DNA of 64,000 nucleotides. Source: Pseudorhizobium banfieldiae. GTDB lineage: Bacteria > Pseudomonadota > Alphaproteobacteria > Rhizobiales > Rhizobiaceae. Where the stretch lies: contig NZ_FO082820.1 of assembly GCF_000967425.1 (NCBI RefSeq), positions 806,001 through 870,000 on the forward strand, written 5' to 3'. Numbering within the stretch: position 1 is the first letter of the stretch; every line of letters starts with the position of its first letter. Shown in pieces: positions 54,791-64,000 of the stretch. The position numbers and the translations under genes were made by a program. Below the pieces are notes generated by a model. It was not told the DNA's origin. It saw nothing but the letters and a program-made list of their open reading frames with translations, and made no database searches.

Positions 54791-56332
54791 GTGCGCACAG
54801 TTGCTGAAATGGCTGGAAAGGCGGTCGCGGAGATCGATCGGACCGCCGCCCGCTGGCTGGAAAGCCTCGGGCAGCCACAGGAAAACCGCGCCCGCGACGT
54901 CGCCCTCTTGCGCATGATGCTCCTTTGCGCCGTCGCGGCGGCCCTTGCTGCCCCGATCGCGCTTGGGCTCGTCCTGCCGGCGTCGCTCGCTCTTCCGGTC
55001 GGCGCCACGCTGGTCGTCGCCGTCTTCCTCGCGCTCGTCGCTGCAACCTTCGCCTTCGCCCGGACACCGGCCGTGGCCGATAGCCTCGTGAGCGCCGACA
55101 CACTCGTCTTCGATGCCTGCCCGGGCCTGTCGCTGATGCTCGACGCCCGCGGCATGGTGACGAAATGCGGTGGCCGCGACCGAGCGGGTTTTCCGCCAGT
55201 CCTGCAGGAATCCTGCGGCCAGCGCCTTGCCGAACTCGTCCACGTTTCCGATCGCATCGCTCTCATCCATGCCCTCGACACGCTTCGCCAGGGCGCCGAT
55301 GCGGCTTCCGCCTCGGTTCGGGTCCAGGGCCTCTACAGCGCTTCGGAAGGGCGACAGTTCCTGCACCTCGGCCTTGAGTTGACGGCCTTGCGTCAGGCGG
55401 ATGGCGAGCTTTCCGCAATCTTTGCGCAGCTGCGCGACATCTCGGCCGACGAAGCCCTGCGCCGCGAGGCCGCCGAGCGTGTCTCGGAGGCACATTCCGC
55501 CCATGAGGCGAAGTCGCGCTTCCTCGCCGCCGTCAGCCATGAGCTCCGCACGCCGCTCAATGCCATCCTCGGCTTCTCGGATGTGCTGGCCGGCGAATAT
55601 TTCGGCCGGCTGGAGAACGACCGCCAGAAGGAATATGTCGGCCTGATCCGCCAGTCCGGCGCCCATCTCCTGTCGCTCGTCAACACCATGCTCGACATGA
55701 GCAAGATCGAGGCAGGCCATTACGAACTCCTGGCCGAGCCGTTCGGTGTCGCCGATGTGGTGGAGTCCTGCCGGGCCATGCTCGACCTGCAGGCGAGGGG
55801 CAAGGGCGTCACCCTGACCGCGCGCACCGCCAAGGGGCTCGGCGATGTCGTCGCCGACCGCCGGGCCGTGAAGCAGATCCTCATCAACCTTGCCGGCAAC
55901 GCCATCAAGTTTACGGGCGACGGCGGGATCGTCACCATCGATGCGGCGCAGTCGGGCAGCGACTTCGTCCTGACCGTCAGCGATACAGGCATCGGCATTC
56001 CCGCCGAAAAGCTGGAGCTCCTCGGCCGGCCCTTCATGCAGGTCCAGGACGGCTTTACGCGCGAATACGAGGGAACGGGGCTTGGGCTCGCGCTGGTGAA
56101 GGGACTTGTTGCATTGCACGGCGGACGGCTACATATCAGGAGCACGGCCGGCGAGGGGACCGTGGTCACCGTCACGCTTCCCGCAGACGGTCGTGGGATC
56201 GGCGCGCCCGGCGAGGCGGGAGAGGCTTCGTCCGTGGAGTTTCCCCCACGCCTGCGCAATGCCGCCCGACCGGCCATGAAGGACGTACAGGACATAGAGA
56301 ATGACGACGCCGCGAAAGCGAAAATCGCCTGA
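54791..56332 (+). CDS. sensor histidine kinase with PAS-like domain
   Basis: A 513-residue protein. Two N-terminal helices (residues 41-60 and 66-90) anchor it; a PAS-like region covers about 100-225. The phosphoacceptor His250 lies in FLAAVSHELRTPLNAILGFSD. The ATPase domain has NLAGNAIKFT (N box), DTGIGIP (G1) and GTGLGLALVKGLV (G2). No receiver domain and no adjacent response regulator are present, so it is an orphan kinase. It starts with GTG. The next gene begins 32 bp before its end. Confidence 0.92.
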   Translation: MRTVAEMAGKAVAEIDRTAARWLESLGQPQENRARDVALLRMMLLCAVAAALAAPIALGLVLPASLALPVGATLVVAVFLALVAATFAFARTPAVADSLVSADTLVFDACPGLSLMLDARGMVTKCGGRDRAGFPPVLQESCGQRLAELVHVSDRIALIHALDTLRQGADAASASVRVQGLYSASEGRQFLHLGLELTALRQADGELSAIFAQLRDISADEALRREAAERVSEAHSAHEAKSRFLAAVSHELRTPLNAILGFSDVLAGEYFGRLENDRQKEYVGLIRQSGAHLLSLVNTMLDMSKIEAGHYELLAEPFGVADVVESCRAMLDLQARGKGVTLTARTAKGLGDVVADRRAVKQILINLAGNAIKFTGDGGIVTIDAAQSGSDFVLTVSDTGIGIPAEKLELLGRPFMQVQDGFTREYEGTGLGLALVKGLVALHGGRLHIRSTAGEGTVVTVTLPADGRGIGAPGEAGEASSVEFPPRLRNAARPAMKDVQDIENDDAAKAKIA

Positions 56333-57272
56333 CAGGAAGAAGAAAGCCCAGGAACCAGGTATCCTGTCCCGGCTTTTCCAGGCAACGGGGCGGATGGCGG
56401 CGCGTCATCCGCGCGTGGTCCTTGGCGTCTCCGGCTTTGCCGTAGTCTTCGGCTTCGTGGCAGCAAACGCCCTCTGGTACCAGCCGTCCAACCACCCGTC
56501 GCCCTTCCTTGCGACCCGAGATCCGCAAGATCCGAACGGCATTGCCGGCTATCGCCCCGCGCGCCCGGTCCCGCCACAGGACATAACCACCTTCCGCATC
56601 GCCCGCGACGAAGCGACCGGCGCGACCCACGCAATGCCGGAACCGGTTTCTCCGGGGGCGGCCCCTGCGGCGACTGCCGGCCCGCCGCGTGAACTCGTGG
56701 CCGAGGTGCAGCGCCAGCTTACCCGCCGCGGCCTCTATCAGGGGGGCGATGACGGGCTTGTCGGTCCGCAGACGACGGCGGCCATCCTGTTCTTCGAGGA
56801 GGCCGAAGGCCTGCCGCAGACCGGCGAGGCCACGCCTGCCCTGCTTGCGGCACTCAGCGCAGCACCCCAGCCCGCGGCAGAGATCATGACGGCCTCGGCC
56901 GAGCCTTCGTCACCGGAGGTGGTTGCCGTCCCCAAGATGCGGCCGCGTGAGGATGTGAGCCCGACCATCGAGGATCCCGTCGCAGCCGCGATCCGTGCGG
57001 CAGAACAGGGCCGCGGCAGTGCCTCTCCCGCATCGCCCCGACCGTCATCCGCCGGCGAAATGGCCGCGGCCATTCCGGCATCCGGGGACCTTGTGGTCCA
57101 GATACAGCGCGGCCTCTCGAACATCGCCTATACCGACATCACCGTCGATGGCGTTGCCGGTGCCCAGACCAAGGCGGCGATCCGCCGTTTCGAGAAGCAT
57201 TACCGGCTTCCGGAGACCGGCGAGCCCAACGAACTGGTGCTCAAGAAGCTGAAATCGATCGGCGCGCTCTGA
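56301..57272 (+). CDS. membrane protein with two peptidoglycan-binding domains
   Basis: A 323-residue protein. A basic N terminus (MTTPRKRKSPDRKKKAQEP) precedes one helix (VVLGVSGFAVVFGFVAANALW); the rest is periplasmic. Two PG_binding_1 domains can be seen: ELVAEVQRQLTRRGLYQGGD with GLVGPQTTAAILFFEEAEGL (about 132-175) and LVVQIQRGLSNIAYTDITVD with GVAGAQTKAAIRRFEKHYRL (about 264-310). The linker is Pro/Ala-rich. It probably anchors a complex to the wall and, overlapping the histidine kinase gene, may assist it. Confidence 0.88.
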   Translation: MTTPRKRKSPDRKKKAQEPGILSRLFQATGRMAARHPRVVLGVSGFAVVFGFVAANALWYQPSNHPSPFLATRDPQDPNGIAGYRPARPVPPQDITTFRIARDEATGATHAMPEPVSPGAAPAATAGPPRELVAEVQRQLTRRGLYQGGDDGLVGPQTTAAILFFEEAEGLPQTGEATPALLAALSAAPQPAAEIMTASAEPSSPEVVAVPKMRPREDVSPTIEDPVAAAIRAAEQGRGSASPASPRPSSAGEMAAAIPASGDLVVQIQRGLSNIAYTDITVDGVAGAQTKAAIRRFEKHYRLPETGEPNELVLKKLKSIGAL

Positions 57273-57326
57273 AATCCGTGGCGCGGCCAGGCTCGTCCCG
57301 CTCTCGGCTATCAACCGGAGAGAACC

Positions 57327-57674
57327 ATGCGTATCCGTTCCGATATCTTCGTCTCCGCGCTGATGCGCCGCGTCTTTTCGGCGGGCGGTTTTGCGGCGAT
57401 CGAGCACAAGGGGGCGGAGGCAGCGGGCGCCGTTTTTATCCGGCAGCGGTTCCGGGACGGCACGGAAACACTTTACGCGCCGGCGCCACAGAACGTCTTC
57501 GAGGATGCCGGCGATGCCACCGAGCGGCGCTTCGAGAAGCGGCTGGAGCGGCAGGAGCCCGCCCGCATCGCCGAGCATCTGAGCGGCGAGAGGCGCTTCG
57601 ACAGCGATCTCTGGGTGGTGGAACTGGAAGCGGACGACATCGACGGTCTCTTCGCCGTCGTCGACGCAGGCTGA
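57327..57674 (+). CDS. DUF1491 protein
   Basis: A 115-residue cytoplasmic protein. MRIRSDIFVSALMRRVFSAG and VFIRQRFRDGTETLYAPAPQ match the alphaproteobacterial DUF1491 family, followed by WVVELEADD. Function is unknown. It follows the peptidoglycan-binding gene by 54 bp on the same strand and ends five bases from the convergent DUF2336 gene. Confidence 0.88.
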   Translation: MRIRSDIFVSALMRRVFSAGGFAAIEHKGAEAAGAVFIRQRFRDGTETLYAPAPQNVFEDAGDATERRFEKRLERQEPARIAEHLSGERRFDSDLWVVELEADDIDGLFAVVDAG

Positions 57675-57678
57675 ACGG

Positions 57679-58632
57679 TCAGGCCTGGCGGCGCAGCACC
57701 GTCCTTGACCGCAGCGGCCGGCTGCCCCACTGGTTTGCCGGTGCATCCTGTTGCGTCGGGGTGGCAAACTCGCTCTCCCGGGCCGTGTAGCCGTCTGCGC
57801 GCCGCCATGCCTCAACGCGGCGGCCGCACTCGTCCGCATCGAGTGCGTTCCACAGGAATTCCCCGCGCGGGGTGGCGTTCACCGGATTGGCGAGATGCGG
57901 GTAGAAGCGCTCCAGCACATGCAGCGCGTCGGTCCGCTCCATACCCAGTGCCTTCAGCGTCGTGGCCAGCTGCTGGCCGGAAATGTCGAGAAGGATGCGC
58001 TCGGCGAGCCAGCGGCTGGTGGACAGGCTGTCGGCCAGGACGCTGGCGAACATGCCGCCGTCGCGGCTGCGGGCAAACCGCACCAGCAGCGCCTCCTGGA
58101 CCGGGCTCAGCGTCCTCAGGCCGAGCCGATCGTCGTCGCTGCGATGCGCATGGTTGGCGAGCGCCTTGATGCGCTGGCGCAATTCCTCTTCGCGCCAGCG
58201 GCGCTCCGCCTCATGGGCGGCCGCGGCCGAAGGCGAGGGCGCATCCTCGACCTCGCCGGTTGCGCCGGGCGGTGCCGCCGGCCGATCCTGTCGCAGGCTC
58301 ACCAGGGCATCGATCACCTTGGGAGATAGGTTCTCGCGGCGCACGATGGCCCGCACATGGGCGGCACCCTGCGTGCGGGCGACCGCAATCAGCGTATCGT
58401 CGTCGAGGCAGGGCGACGAGGCAAGGAAAGGCGCCGCGATCGCGATCGGCTGGCTGGCAATGAAGAAGACGACCGTAGGCGGCAGGGTAGGAGACCTGGA
58501 AAGGGCTGCGACAGCCTGGCGCCTTGCCTCCTCGCTGGAAGCGGAGAACAGCGGCACGAACAGTTCCGCGAACTGTCTCAGCTCGTTTCGCGATGGATGC
58601 GGCAAGGCCTCGAAACTGGTTACCGTGGCCAT
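57679..58632 (-). CDS. DUF2336 protein
   Basis: A 317-residue soluble protein made of helical repeats. The family pattern is seen in RQFAELFVPLFSASSEEARRQAVAALSRSPTLPPTVVFFIA and LSPVQEALLVRFARSRDGGMFASVLADSLSTSRWLAERILLD. HEAT-like folding is likely; function unknown. The ATG at 58632 follows AGGAAGGA; an ATG eight codons earlier (58656) is also possible. Confidence 0.82.
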   Translation of the reverse strand: MATVTSFEALPHPSRNELRQFAELFVPLFSASSEEARRQAVAALSRSPTLPPTVVFFIASQPIAIAAPFLASSPCLDDDTLIAVARTQGAAHVRAIVRRENLSPKVIDALVSLRQDRPAAPPGATGEVEDAPSPSAAAAHEAERRWREEELRQRIKALANHAHRSDDDRLGLRTLSPVQEALLVRFARSRDGGMFASVLADSLSTSRWLAERILLDISGQQLATTLKALGMERTDALHVLERFYPHLANPVNATPRGEFLWNALDADECGRRVEAWRRADGYTARESEFATPTQQDAPANQWGSRPLRSRTVLRRQA

Positions 58633-59171
58633 CAGAACCACATCCTTCCTGCGCATGGCAGAGGGCCTTTCAAGATCTCGAAACTGGTCCGTCACGGCCA
58701 CACTCACGTTACGCAATACACTGTCGCGGCAGAAACTCCGGTGACGTCCCGGCGCCGGGCACTCGCCCTCGCTCCAGGCATACCGGACCGTCATGGTAAA
58801 CCGAACGGTAACTGGCCACGGTTAATGGCGGGTGAATCTGTCCTGGACCGGTACGTCTCTCCTCAGAATTTCAGGTGTGAGCATTTTGCCACGCTGCCGG
58901 CCTTTCACGCTCCCAGGTCGGCGGTAGCGCCGTGAGGCTTTATTAGCATTAACGAATGGTTTACCCAGAATCGGCTGAATGGACCTGTTCGCAGCTGAAA
59001 GAGCACCTTCGGGGATCCCGGGAGCCGCTGCGGGTCGTGGTTGGTGTCGGTGGTGCGTTGCGCATCGGCGAGAAAGGCGCAGATGCCCGCTTGCAGGGAT
59101 GCGTCGGCCTCTTGTGAGGCAGGGTGAAGCTGGACCGTCTTTCATCCGTCTCGAATTGTCAGGAGACGAGC
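58633..59171. other. 539-bp intergenic region with a CtrA-like site
   Basis: No gene is supported. TTAACGAATGGTTTA at 58949-58963 is one base off the CtrA consensus TTAA-N7-TTAA. It lies about 210 bp before the small gene at 59172 and 320 bp from the DUF2336 start. Nothing else stands out. Confidence 0.4.
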
Positions 59172-59360
59172 ATGGCAGAAATAGTGATACTGAAAAGTTG
59201 GCGCGACCGGCAGCCGAGGCGCGCGGAGATCCGCATCGGCAAGGCGGAAGAAATGGTCTCCGGCCAGCTGCTTCTGTTTACCGGCATTCGCTACGAGAGG
59301 CTGGAACAGGCTCCTCCCTCGCTTGGCGCTCTGATGGTTCTGGAGCAGGGCCAGAACTGA
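59172..59360 (+). CDS. small hypothetical protein
   Basis: A 62-residue protein beginning MAEIVILKSWRDRQPRRAEI, with a mixed basic and hydrophobic sequence and the end LGALMVLEQGQN. AGGAG six nucleotides before the ATG is a strong ribosome site. No family recognised, and no membrane helix. It lies between a long gap and the convergent DUF1254 gene. Confidence 0.55.
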   Translation: MAEIVILKSWRDRQPRRAEIRIGKAEEMVSGQLLLFTGIRYERLEQAPPSLGALMVLEQGQN

Positions 59361-59379
59361 CCCTCGGCCTTGGAAGATT

Positions 59380-59943
59380 TCAGAACTGCTGGCGCGGTCG
59401 CCAGTCGAACGGTGCGCAGACGGCTTGCGACAGGAATTCCGTCGCCGCCGCGTTGAAACTCCGCTGCGGCACCATGGTCCGCAACACCATGTAGCCGTCG
59501 GCCTGCTGGGTCTCCACCAGGATCGCCTCACTGATCGGCTCCGGCAGCGCCTTGCGCAACAGAGTCAGCTGGACCGGGGTTGCCAGGACGACATCGAGGA
59601 CGCCATTAGAGGCGGTACGGTCGTTGATGCTGAAGACCTCGTTGGAGCCGGCGTCGTAGATGCCGAGCGACCAGAACGGCACGTCCCCCCGCGCATAGAT
59701 CCGGATCGGCCCCTGAGAGATGTCGTAGGCACAGACCGAAAGTTCCACGAGCGGATCGTCCTGCACCAGCCCGGCGCGGTCGCGGATGTCGGGCAGCCGG
59801 TGGAAGCTGTGTCGCTCCCCTTCTGCAAGCACGCGCGTATAGGCATCCTTCTCGCTGAAATAGGGAAGCGACAGGATGATGATGAAGTGCAGCAGCGCGG
59901 CCCCGAGCAGCCCCGTGACGATCGCGAGAGCCAGCTTAAGCAT
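59380..59943 (-). CDS. DUF1254 protein
   Basis: A 187-residue protein with an N-terminal signal anchor (LKLALAIVTGLLGAALLHFII). The body has VCAYDISQGPIRIYARGDVPFWSLGIYD and NGVLDVVLATPVQLTLLR, the DUF1254 pattern. In rhizobia this short form always pairs with a DUF1214 protein. The start overlaps the end of the DUF1214 gene by eight bases. Periplasmic, function unknown. Confidence 0.86.
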   Translation of the reverse strand: MLKLALAIVTGLLGAALLHFIIILSLPYFSEKDAYTRVLAEGERHSFHRLPDIRDRAGLVQDDPLVELSVCAYDISQGPIRIYARGDVPFWSLGIYDAGSNEVFSINDRTASNGVLDVVLATPVQLTLLRKALPEPISEAILVETQQADGYMVLRTMVPQRSFNAAATEFLSQAVCAPFDWRPRQQF

Positions 59944-60523
59944 CGCGGCATCCGGTCTGCTGGATGGACGGCATGGAGAGGTCGATCAACCCGGAACTGC
60001 CGGCTGCGGGCGTGTCCAGCAGCGTCAGCCGCAGTCGCAATCGACGGTCGCCGGGAACGGCAAGCCAGTTGCCGGGCTTCGCATCGGCCGAAACCTCGAT
60101 TTCGAAGGAGCCGTCCGCATGGCGCAGGATGGCACGGGAGTTGAGCGCGACCGGAAGTCCTGCATCCTTGGCCTTTCTCATCGTCTCCGTCCGCACGCTG
60201 TGCAGGGTCCACAGCCGTGTCGGCGGGGTATGGCCGGAAATGCGATAGGAGCAATCGCCCCGCAACGCAGCACCGCTGTCGTCCACGTTGGCGGTAAACT
60301 GCAGGCCCTCTGCCGTGGCATAGAGCAGCGCGCCGGCGCTCGCCCGGTGCGATTTCGCGTAGGGGTCAGCCGCAGCCGTCTGGGCGTTCGGAAAGGCTTC
60401 CCAGGCTCCGAGGCGGATGGCGCCGAAACCGGCGGTCGCCTCAAGGGCCCGGAGCGTCGACCAGATGCCGCCGCCGAAGGCAATGGCAAGCGCGATGGCG
60501 ACAAGGAATGGCACACGAAACAC
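59936..60523 (-). CDS. DUF1214 protein
   Basis: A 195-residue protein with an N-terminal helix (PFLVAIALAIAFGGGIW) and a periplasmic DUF1214 domain: LGAWEAFPNAQTAAADPYAKSHRAS, SGHTPPTRLWTLHSV and WLAVPGDRRLRLRLTLLDTP. It forms a two-gene unit with the DUF1254 gene. Longer family members combine both domains; the role is not known. Confidence 0.86.
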   Translation of the reverse strand: MFRVPFLVAIALAIAFGGGIWSTLRALEATAGFGAIRLGAWEAFPNAQTAAADPYAKSHRASAGALLYATAEGLQFTANVDDSGAALRGDCSYRISGHTPPTRLWTLHSVRTETMRKAKDAGLPVALNSRAILRHADGSFEIEVSADAKPGNWLAVPGDRRLRLRLTLLDTPAAGSSGLIDLSMPSIQQTGCRDA

Positions 60524-60590
60524 GGAAAGGCTGCCCTCGATGATTGCGGTCGAGGGTTACCACTGATTCCCCCGGAAAGGAACGCCCCGG

Positions 60591-62816
60591 CTACCGCACC
60601 GGCGCTGCGACAGGCGTGGCCTCGACCGCACCGGTAACGGTGGAATCGGCGACCTTGGCTGTTGCGGGCAGAAGCGGGGCTGCCGCCTTCAACTGGTCGG
60701 CGATCCTGCGCAGGACGCGGGTGGATTCCGCCGACATGGAGCGCGGCCTCACCAGCGGCGGAAGCGCCTCCTCGCCCTCCGGCTTCTGGGCGACGACCGC
60801 ATCCTTTTTCTTCTCGCTCTCGGGGAAGGGGGTCTCGATGCCCGGGATCGGCTTCAGCTCGATGCCCTGGTGGGCATAGTCCATCAGCTTCTTGAAGGTC
60901 ATCGCCGGCAGCGAACCGCCGGTCATGTTGTTCATCGGCGTGTAGTCGTCATTCCCGAACCAGACAGCCGCCGTGTAATTGCCGGTAAAGCCGACGAACC
61001 AGGCGTCGCGATAGCTTTGCGAGGTGCCGGTCTTGCCGGCCGTCAGGACCCCGTCGAGCGCTGCCCGTCGTGCGGTGCCGTTATAGGGAATGTTGGTGAG
61101 GATCCGGTTCATGGACGACGTCGCCTGCTCCGAGAGCACGCGGCGCGGCGGTGGCTCGTCGCGCTGGAAGTCGTAAAGCACCTCACCGCCATAGCCCACC
61201 ACCTGCGCGATGCCGTGGCGGCGCGACTGCAGCCCGCCTGCCGGCATCACCGCATAGGCCGTCGCCTGGTCGAGCACGGTCACTTCGGAGGTGCCGAGCG
61301 GGATAGTCTTGTCGGTCCTGAGCGGCGTCTCGATTCCCATGTCCTTGGCAAGTTGGGCGATCCGCTCGGTTCCGAGTTCATCCTTTGCCAGTCGCACCGG
61401 CACGGTATTGTAGGATTGCGACATCGCCGTCATCAGCGTGACCCGGCCCTTGTAGGAGCGGCCATAGTTCTGGGGCGACCAGCCTCGCCATGTCACGGGT
61501 GCGTCGGAGACCACAGATTCCGGCGTAAAACCCTTCTCCATGGCGGCCGCATAGGTATAGAGCTTGAAGGAGGAGCCCGGCTGCCGCAGCGCCCGCGTCG
61601 CGCGGTTGAACTGGCTCTCGCCATAGTCGCGCCCGCCGACCATGGCGCGCACGGCGCCGCCGTCCTCGACCAGCACCAGCGCGCCCTGCTTGGAGCGATA
61701 GCTCTCCCCATATTCCCGCAGACTGGATTCGACCGCGGCTTCCGCCGCCTGCTGCAGGCCCATGTCCAGCGTGGTGCGGACGATCACCGAGCGCTCCTTG
61801 AGCTTGCCCGTCTTTGCCAGACGCTGGACCTCGTCGAAGGCCCAGTCGAGGAAATAGTCCGGTGCCTTCACCTCGGCGCGGTCGATGACGGTGGCGGGGC
61901 TGCGCCGGGCGCCGATCACCTGTCCCTCGCTCATCATGCCGCCCTGTACGAGGTTGGTCAGCACCTCGTTGGCGCGGGCGCGGGCAGCCGGCAGGTTGAC
62001 GTGGGGCGCATATTTCGCCGGCGCCTTGAATAGGCCGGCCAGCATGGCGCTTTCGGCAAGGTTCACCTCGGTGATGTTCTTGCCGAAGTAGAACTGCGAT
62101 GCCGCCGCCGCACCAAAGGTGCCGCCGCCCATGTAGGCGCGGTCGAGGTAATAGGCGAGGATCTCCTTCTTGGAGAGGTTGGCCTCGAGCCACAGCGCCA
62201 GGAAGGCTTCCTTGATCTTGCGCTCGAAGGAGCGCTCATTGGTCAAAAACAGGTTCTTGGCGAGCTGCTGCGTCAGCGTCGAGCCGCCCTGGACGACGCC
62301 ACCCGCCTTGGCGTTCTCGTTCATCGCCCGGGCAAGCCCGAAGAAATCGATGCCGAAATGGTCGAAGAAACGGCGGTCCTCGGTCGCCAGAACCGCCTTG
62401 ATCAGGTGGTCCGGCAGCTCGTCGATCGGCACGGAGTCCTCGTGGATGATGCCGCGATGGCCGATCGTGTTGCCGTAGCGGTCGAGGAAGGTCACGGCGA
62501 AATCGCCACGATTGCGCCAATCTTCCTTGGTTTCCTCAAACGCGGGCATGGCAAGCGCGAGCAGCACGACCGCGCCGGCCGTGCCGAGCGTCATGGCTTC
62601 GCCGGCGAGTTCGAAGACGGCCTTCTTCCACCCACGGACGCGGAACCGGCGGAAGAAGATGGTGATCTCTTCCCAGATTTCGCCGAGCCGGAAGCCGAGG
62701 TTCCAGACGGTGGAGTCGATCCAGGAATCGATGCGCAGCAGCAGGTGGCGCTTCTTGGGCTGCTGCTTCTGGCTGTTTGTCGGATCGTCCTGCACCGTGT
62801 ATCCCCCGATCGTCAT
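60591..62816 (-). CDS. class A penicillin-binding protein (PBP1)
   Basis: A 741-residue bifunctional peptidoglycan synthase. A cytoplasmic N terminus and one helix (residues 74-92) precede the GT51 glycosyltransferase, with catalytic Glu146 in ATEDRRFFDHFG and GGSTLTQQLAKN. The transpeptidase has Ser415 in PGSSFKLY, SQSYN and KTGTS. It builds and cross-links glycan strands on the periplasmic side. The C-terminal 80 residues are Ala/Pro-rich and probably disordered. It lies 67 bp upstream of the DUF1214 gene on the same strand. Confidence 0.95.
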   Translation of the reverse strand: MTIGGYTVQDDPTNSQKQQPKKRHLLLRIDSWIDSTVWNLGFRLGEIWEEITIFFRRFRVRGWKKAVFELAGEAMTLGTAGAVVLLALAMPAFEETKEDWRNRGDFAVTFLDRYGNTIGHRGIIHEDSVPIDELPDHLIKAVLATEDRRFFDHFGIDFFGLARAMNENAKAGGVVQGGSTLTQQLAKNLFLTNERSFERKIKEAFLALWLEANLSKKEILAYYLDRAYMGGGTFGAAAASQFYFGKNITEVNLAESAMLAGLFKAPAKYAPHVNLPAARARANEVLTNLVQGGMMSEGQVIGARRSPATVIDRAEVKAPDYFLDWAFDEVQRLAKTGKLKERSVIVRTTLDMGLQQAAEAAVESSLREYGESYRSKQGALVLVEDGGAVRAMVGGRDYGESQFNRATRALRQPGSSFKLYTYAAAMEKGFTPESVVSDAPVTWRGWSPQNYGRSYKGRVTLMTAMSQSYNTVPVRLAKDELGTERIAQLAKDMGIETPLRTDKTIPLGTSEVTVLDQATAYAVMPAGGLQSRRHGIAQVVGYGGEVLYDFQRDEPPPRRVLSEQATSSMNRILTNIPYNGTARRAALDGVLTAGKTGTSQSYRDAWFVGFTGNYTAAVWFGNDDYTPMNNMTGGSLPAMTFKKLMDYAHQGIELKPIPGIETPFPESEKKKDAVVAQKPEGEEALPPLVRPRSMSAESTRVLRRIADQLKAAAPLLPATAKVADSTVTGAVEATPVAAPVR

Positions 62817-62963
62817 GCCGGTTGCTTGACGTCGCCATCATGAGCGGCCAGAGCAGCGGGCATGCATAATCAGCATTAGCTGATGAAATGTTGAAATGCG
62901 ATGACAGAATCGCAACAGGCAAAAGCGGCAACCCCCTTATCGGTTCCCGGCACGGATATGTGA

Positions 62964-63506
62964 ATGACCGAACTGCCCTTCTGGAAGACGAAATCGCTGG
63001 AGGAGATGGACCAGCGCGAATGGGAGAGCATCTGCGACGGCTGCGGTCTTTGCTGTCTCAACAAGCTGGAGGACTGGGAAACCGGCGACGTCGTCTTCAC
63101 CTCCGTCCGCTGCCGGCTGATGGATGGCACGAGCTGCCGCTGCACCGACTATGAGAACCGCCAGGCGACGGTGCCGGAGTGCATCCAGCTGACGCCGTCG
63201 GCGGTCGACGAGATCGTCTGGCTGCCGCCTACCTGCGGATACCGACTGCTGCGCGAAGGCCACGACCTCTACTGGTGGCATCCGCTGGTTTCCGGCGATC
63301 CCGAAACCGTCCACCAGGCCGGCATCTCCGCCCGCGGCCACGAGACCGTCAGCGAAACGGACGTCCCGGTGGAGGATTTCGAGGAGTACGTGGTGGACTG
63401 GCCGTGGAAGGTGGGGGAGGCGGCCAATGGGCCGCCGGCAGGAGATGCCGGACCCGAGAGATCCGACACTGATCTCCCCGATCCGGCCCGCACCGTCACC
63501 GGCTAG
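62964..63506 (+). CDS. YcgN/YkgJ-family cysteine cluster protein (UPF0260)
   Basis: A 180-residue protein. The cysteine pattern is [31 protein letters not shown] and VPECIQLTP, then [23 protein letters not shown], the UPF0260 signature. Such clusters probably bind zinc or iron; function unknown. The final 30 residues are polar and extra. Its end overlaps the convergent acyl-CoA dehydrogenase gene by four bases. Confidence 0.88.
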   Translation: MTELPFWKTKSLEEMDQREWESICDGCGLCCLNKLEDWETGDVVFTSVRCRLMDGTSCRCTDYENRQATVPECIQLTPSAVDEIVWLPPTCGYRLLREGHDLYWWHPLVSGDPETVHQAGISARGHETVSETDVPVEDFEEYVVDWPWKVGEAANGPPAGDAGPERSDTDLPDPARTVTG

Positions 63507-64000
63507 AAGATATTCGCCACCGGCTGCCCGAGCGCGACGGCCCCGGCGTAGCGCTCCTGCGGCCCCGCCTGCAGTGGATGATAGCGCGCGCCCTGGATGT
63601 CGCGGAAGCGCCGCTCCAGTCCGTTTGCCCGGTAGAATGACGCACCTCCCACTACCTCCATTGCAAGTTCCACGGCCTTGATGGCGTGCCGCGCCGTAAG
63701 TGAGCGAGCAATCATCACCTCGTTGACGCTCTCCGCTGACGGGCTGTTGCGCATGGCGACGTCCAGCATCCACCGGTGGGCAAGCTGTGCCGCCCGCAGC
63801 TCCGTCTCCATGCGACCGGCAAGCCGTGTCGTGTCGTCGGATACCGGTCGCTTGCGGGCAGCCTCCAGGGCCAGGTCCCGCGCGCTTTCCGCCACCCCCA
63901 GGTACACCGCGTAGATCAGCGGGAAGGCGAGCGTCGCGATGACCTGGAAGACGGGATGCCACTCGCCGCTCTTGCGCGAAAAGGCGACGTTCTGGTCGGG
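63503..64000 (-). CDS. acyl-CoA dehydrogenase family protein (partial, C-terminal part)
   Basis: The frame is open to the right window edge, so about 165 residues of the C terminus are seen. Segments [79 protein letters not shown] match the helical C-terminal domain of flavin-dependent acyl-CoA dehydrogenases and their DszC/SfnC monooxygenase relatives. The catalytic base position is not visible. Which subgroup it belongs to cannot be told from this part. Confidence 0.8.
   Translation of the reverse strand, partial: PDQNVAFSRKSGEWHPVFQVIATLAFPLIYAVYLGVAESARDLALEAARKRPVSDDTTRLAGRMETELRAAQLAHRWMLDVAMRNSPSAESVNEVMIARSLTARHAIKAVELAMEVVGGASFYRANGLERRFRDIQGARYHPLQAGPQERYAGAVALGQPVANIF

Noticed and set aside
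1-64000. CRISPR arrays, rRNA and tRNA genes
   Set aside because: No regularly spaced direct repeats, no rRNA blocks and no convincing cloverleaf were seen on reading both strands; a covariance-model scan would settle it.

Overview
This is a GC-rich, gene-dense chromosomal segment of a member of the Rhizobiaceae (Rhizobium, Sinorhizobium, Shinella or Agrobacterium relatives). That rests on gene content: a MucR/Ros regulator, a Pha/Mrp antiporter operon, lineage-restricted DUF5330, DUF6456, DUF1491 and DUF2336 proteins, and FixK-type and CtrA-type sites. I assign no species. Both edges cut a gene: a HerA-like ATPase on the left and an acyl-CoA dehydrogenase on the right.

Layout. 1-7.5 kb: membrane and housekeeping genes (YihY, aldo/keto reductase, ExoD, a phospholipase D-type enzyme, a class IV aminotransferase). 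7.5-12.4 kb: an MmeI-like restriction-modification gene broken by an in-frame stop and by a complete 1417-bp IS256-family element with 8-bp target duplications; its specificity part looks like a recombined patch. 12.4-18.3 kb: TauE-type exporter, Fe-type superoxide dismutase, metallophosphoesterase, a YafY regulator divergent from a LysE exporter with a perfect inverted repeat between them, and a GT87 glycosyltransferase. 18.4-29.5 kb: tandem cytochromes c', a diheme cytochrome, universal stress protein, a CtpF-like P-type ATPase, two CDF metal exporters (one with its MerR regulator), a toxin-antitoxin pair and a GNAT/PfpI operon preceded by a short leader peptide and attenuator-like hairpins. 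29.5-44.6 kb: a possible CtrA target, membrane proteins, oligopeptidase B, a USP/DksA-like/hemolysin III group, CorA/ZntB, a lone proteasome-beta-like hydrolase, a GGDEF-EAL protein, a methyltransferase and MsrB. 44.8-51.0 kb: the seven-gene Mrp antiporter operon. 51.4-64 kb: mucR, a DnaA-domain protein with DUF6456, SufE, a histidine kinase, peptidoglycan-related proteins and a class A penicillin-binding protein.

How parts work together. Two perfect TTGAT-N4-ATCAA boxes place two universal stress proteins, the P-type ATPase, a DksA-like protein and perhaps hemolysin III under probable FixK/FNR oxygen control. The metal exporters, ion antiporter and CorA-type transporter form an ion-homeostasis theme. 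The most unusual item is a 17-codon frame with the run Tyr-Phe-Trp-Ala-Tyr, apparently leaderless, followed by mutually exclusive hairpins ahead of an acetyltransferase; it has the architecture of an aromatic amino acid attenuator. Second are the lone proteasome-like hydrolase with the Thr1/Asp17/Lys33 spacing and the broken, mosaic restriction-modification gene.
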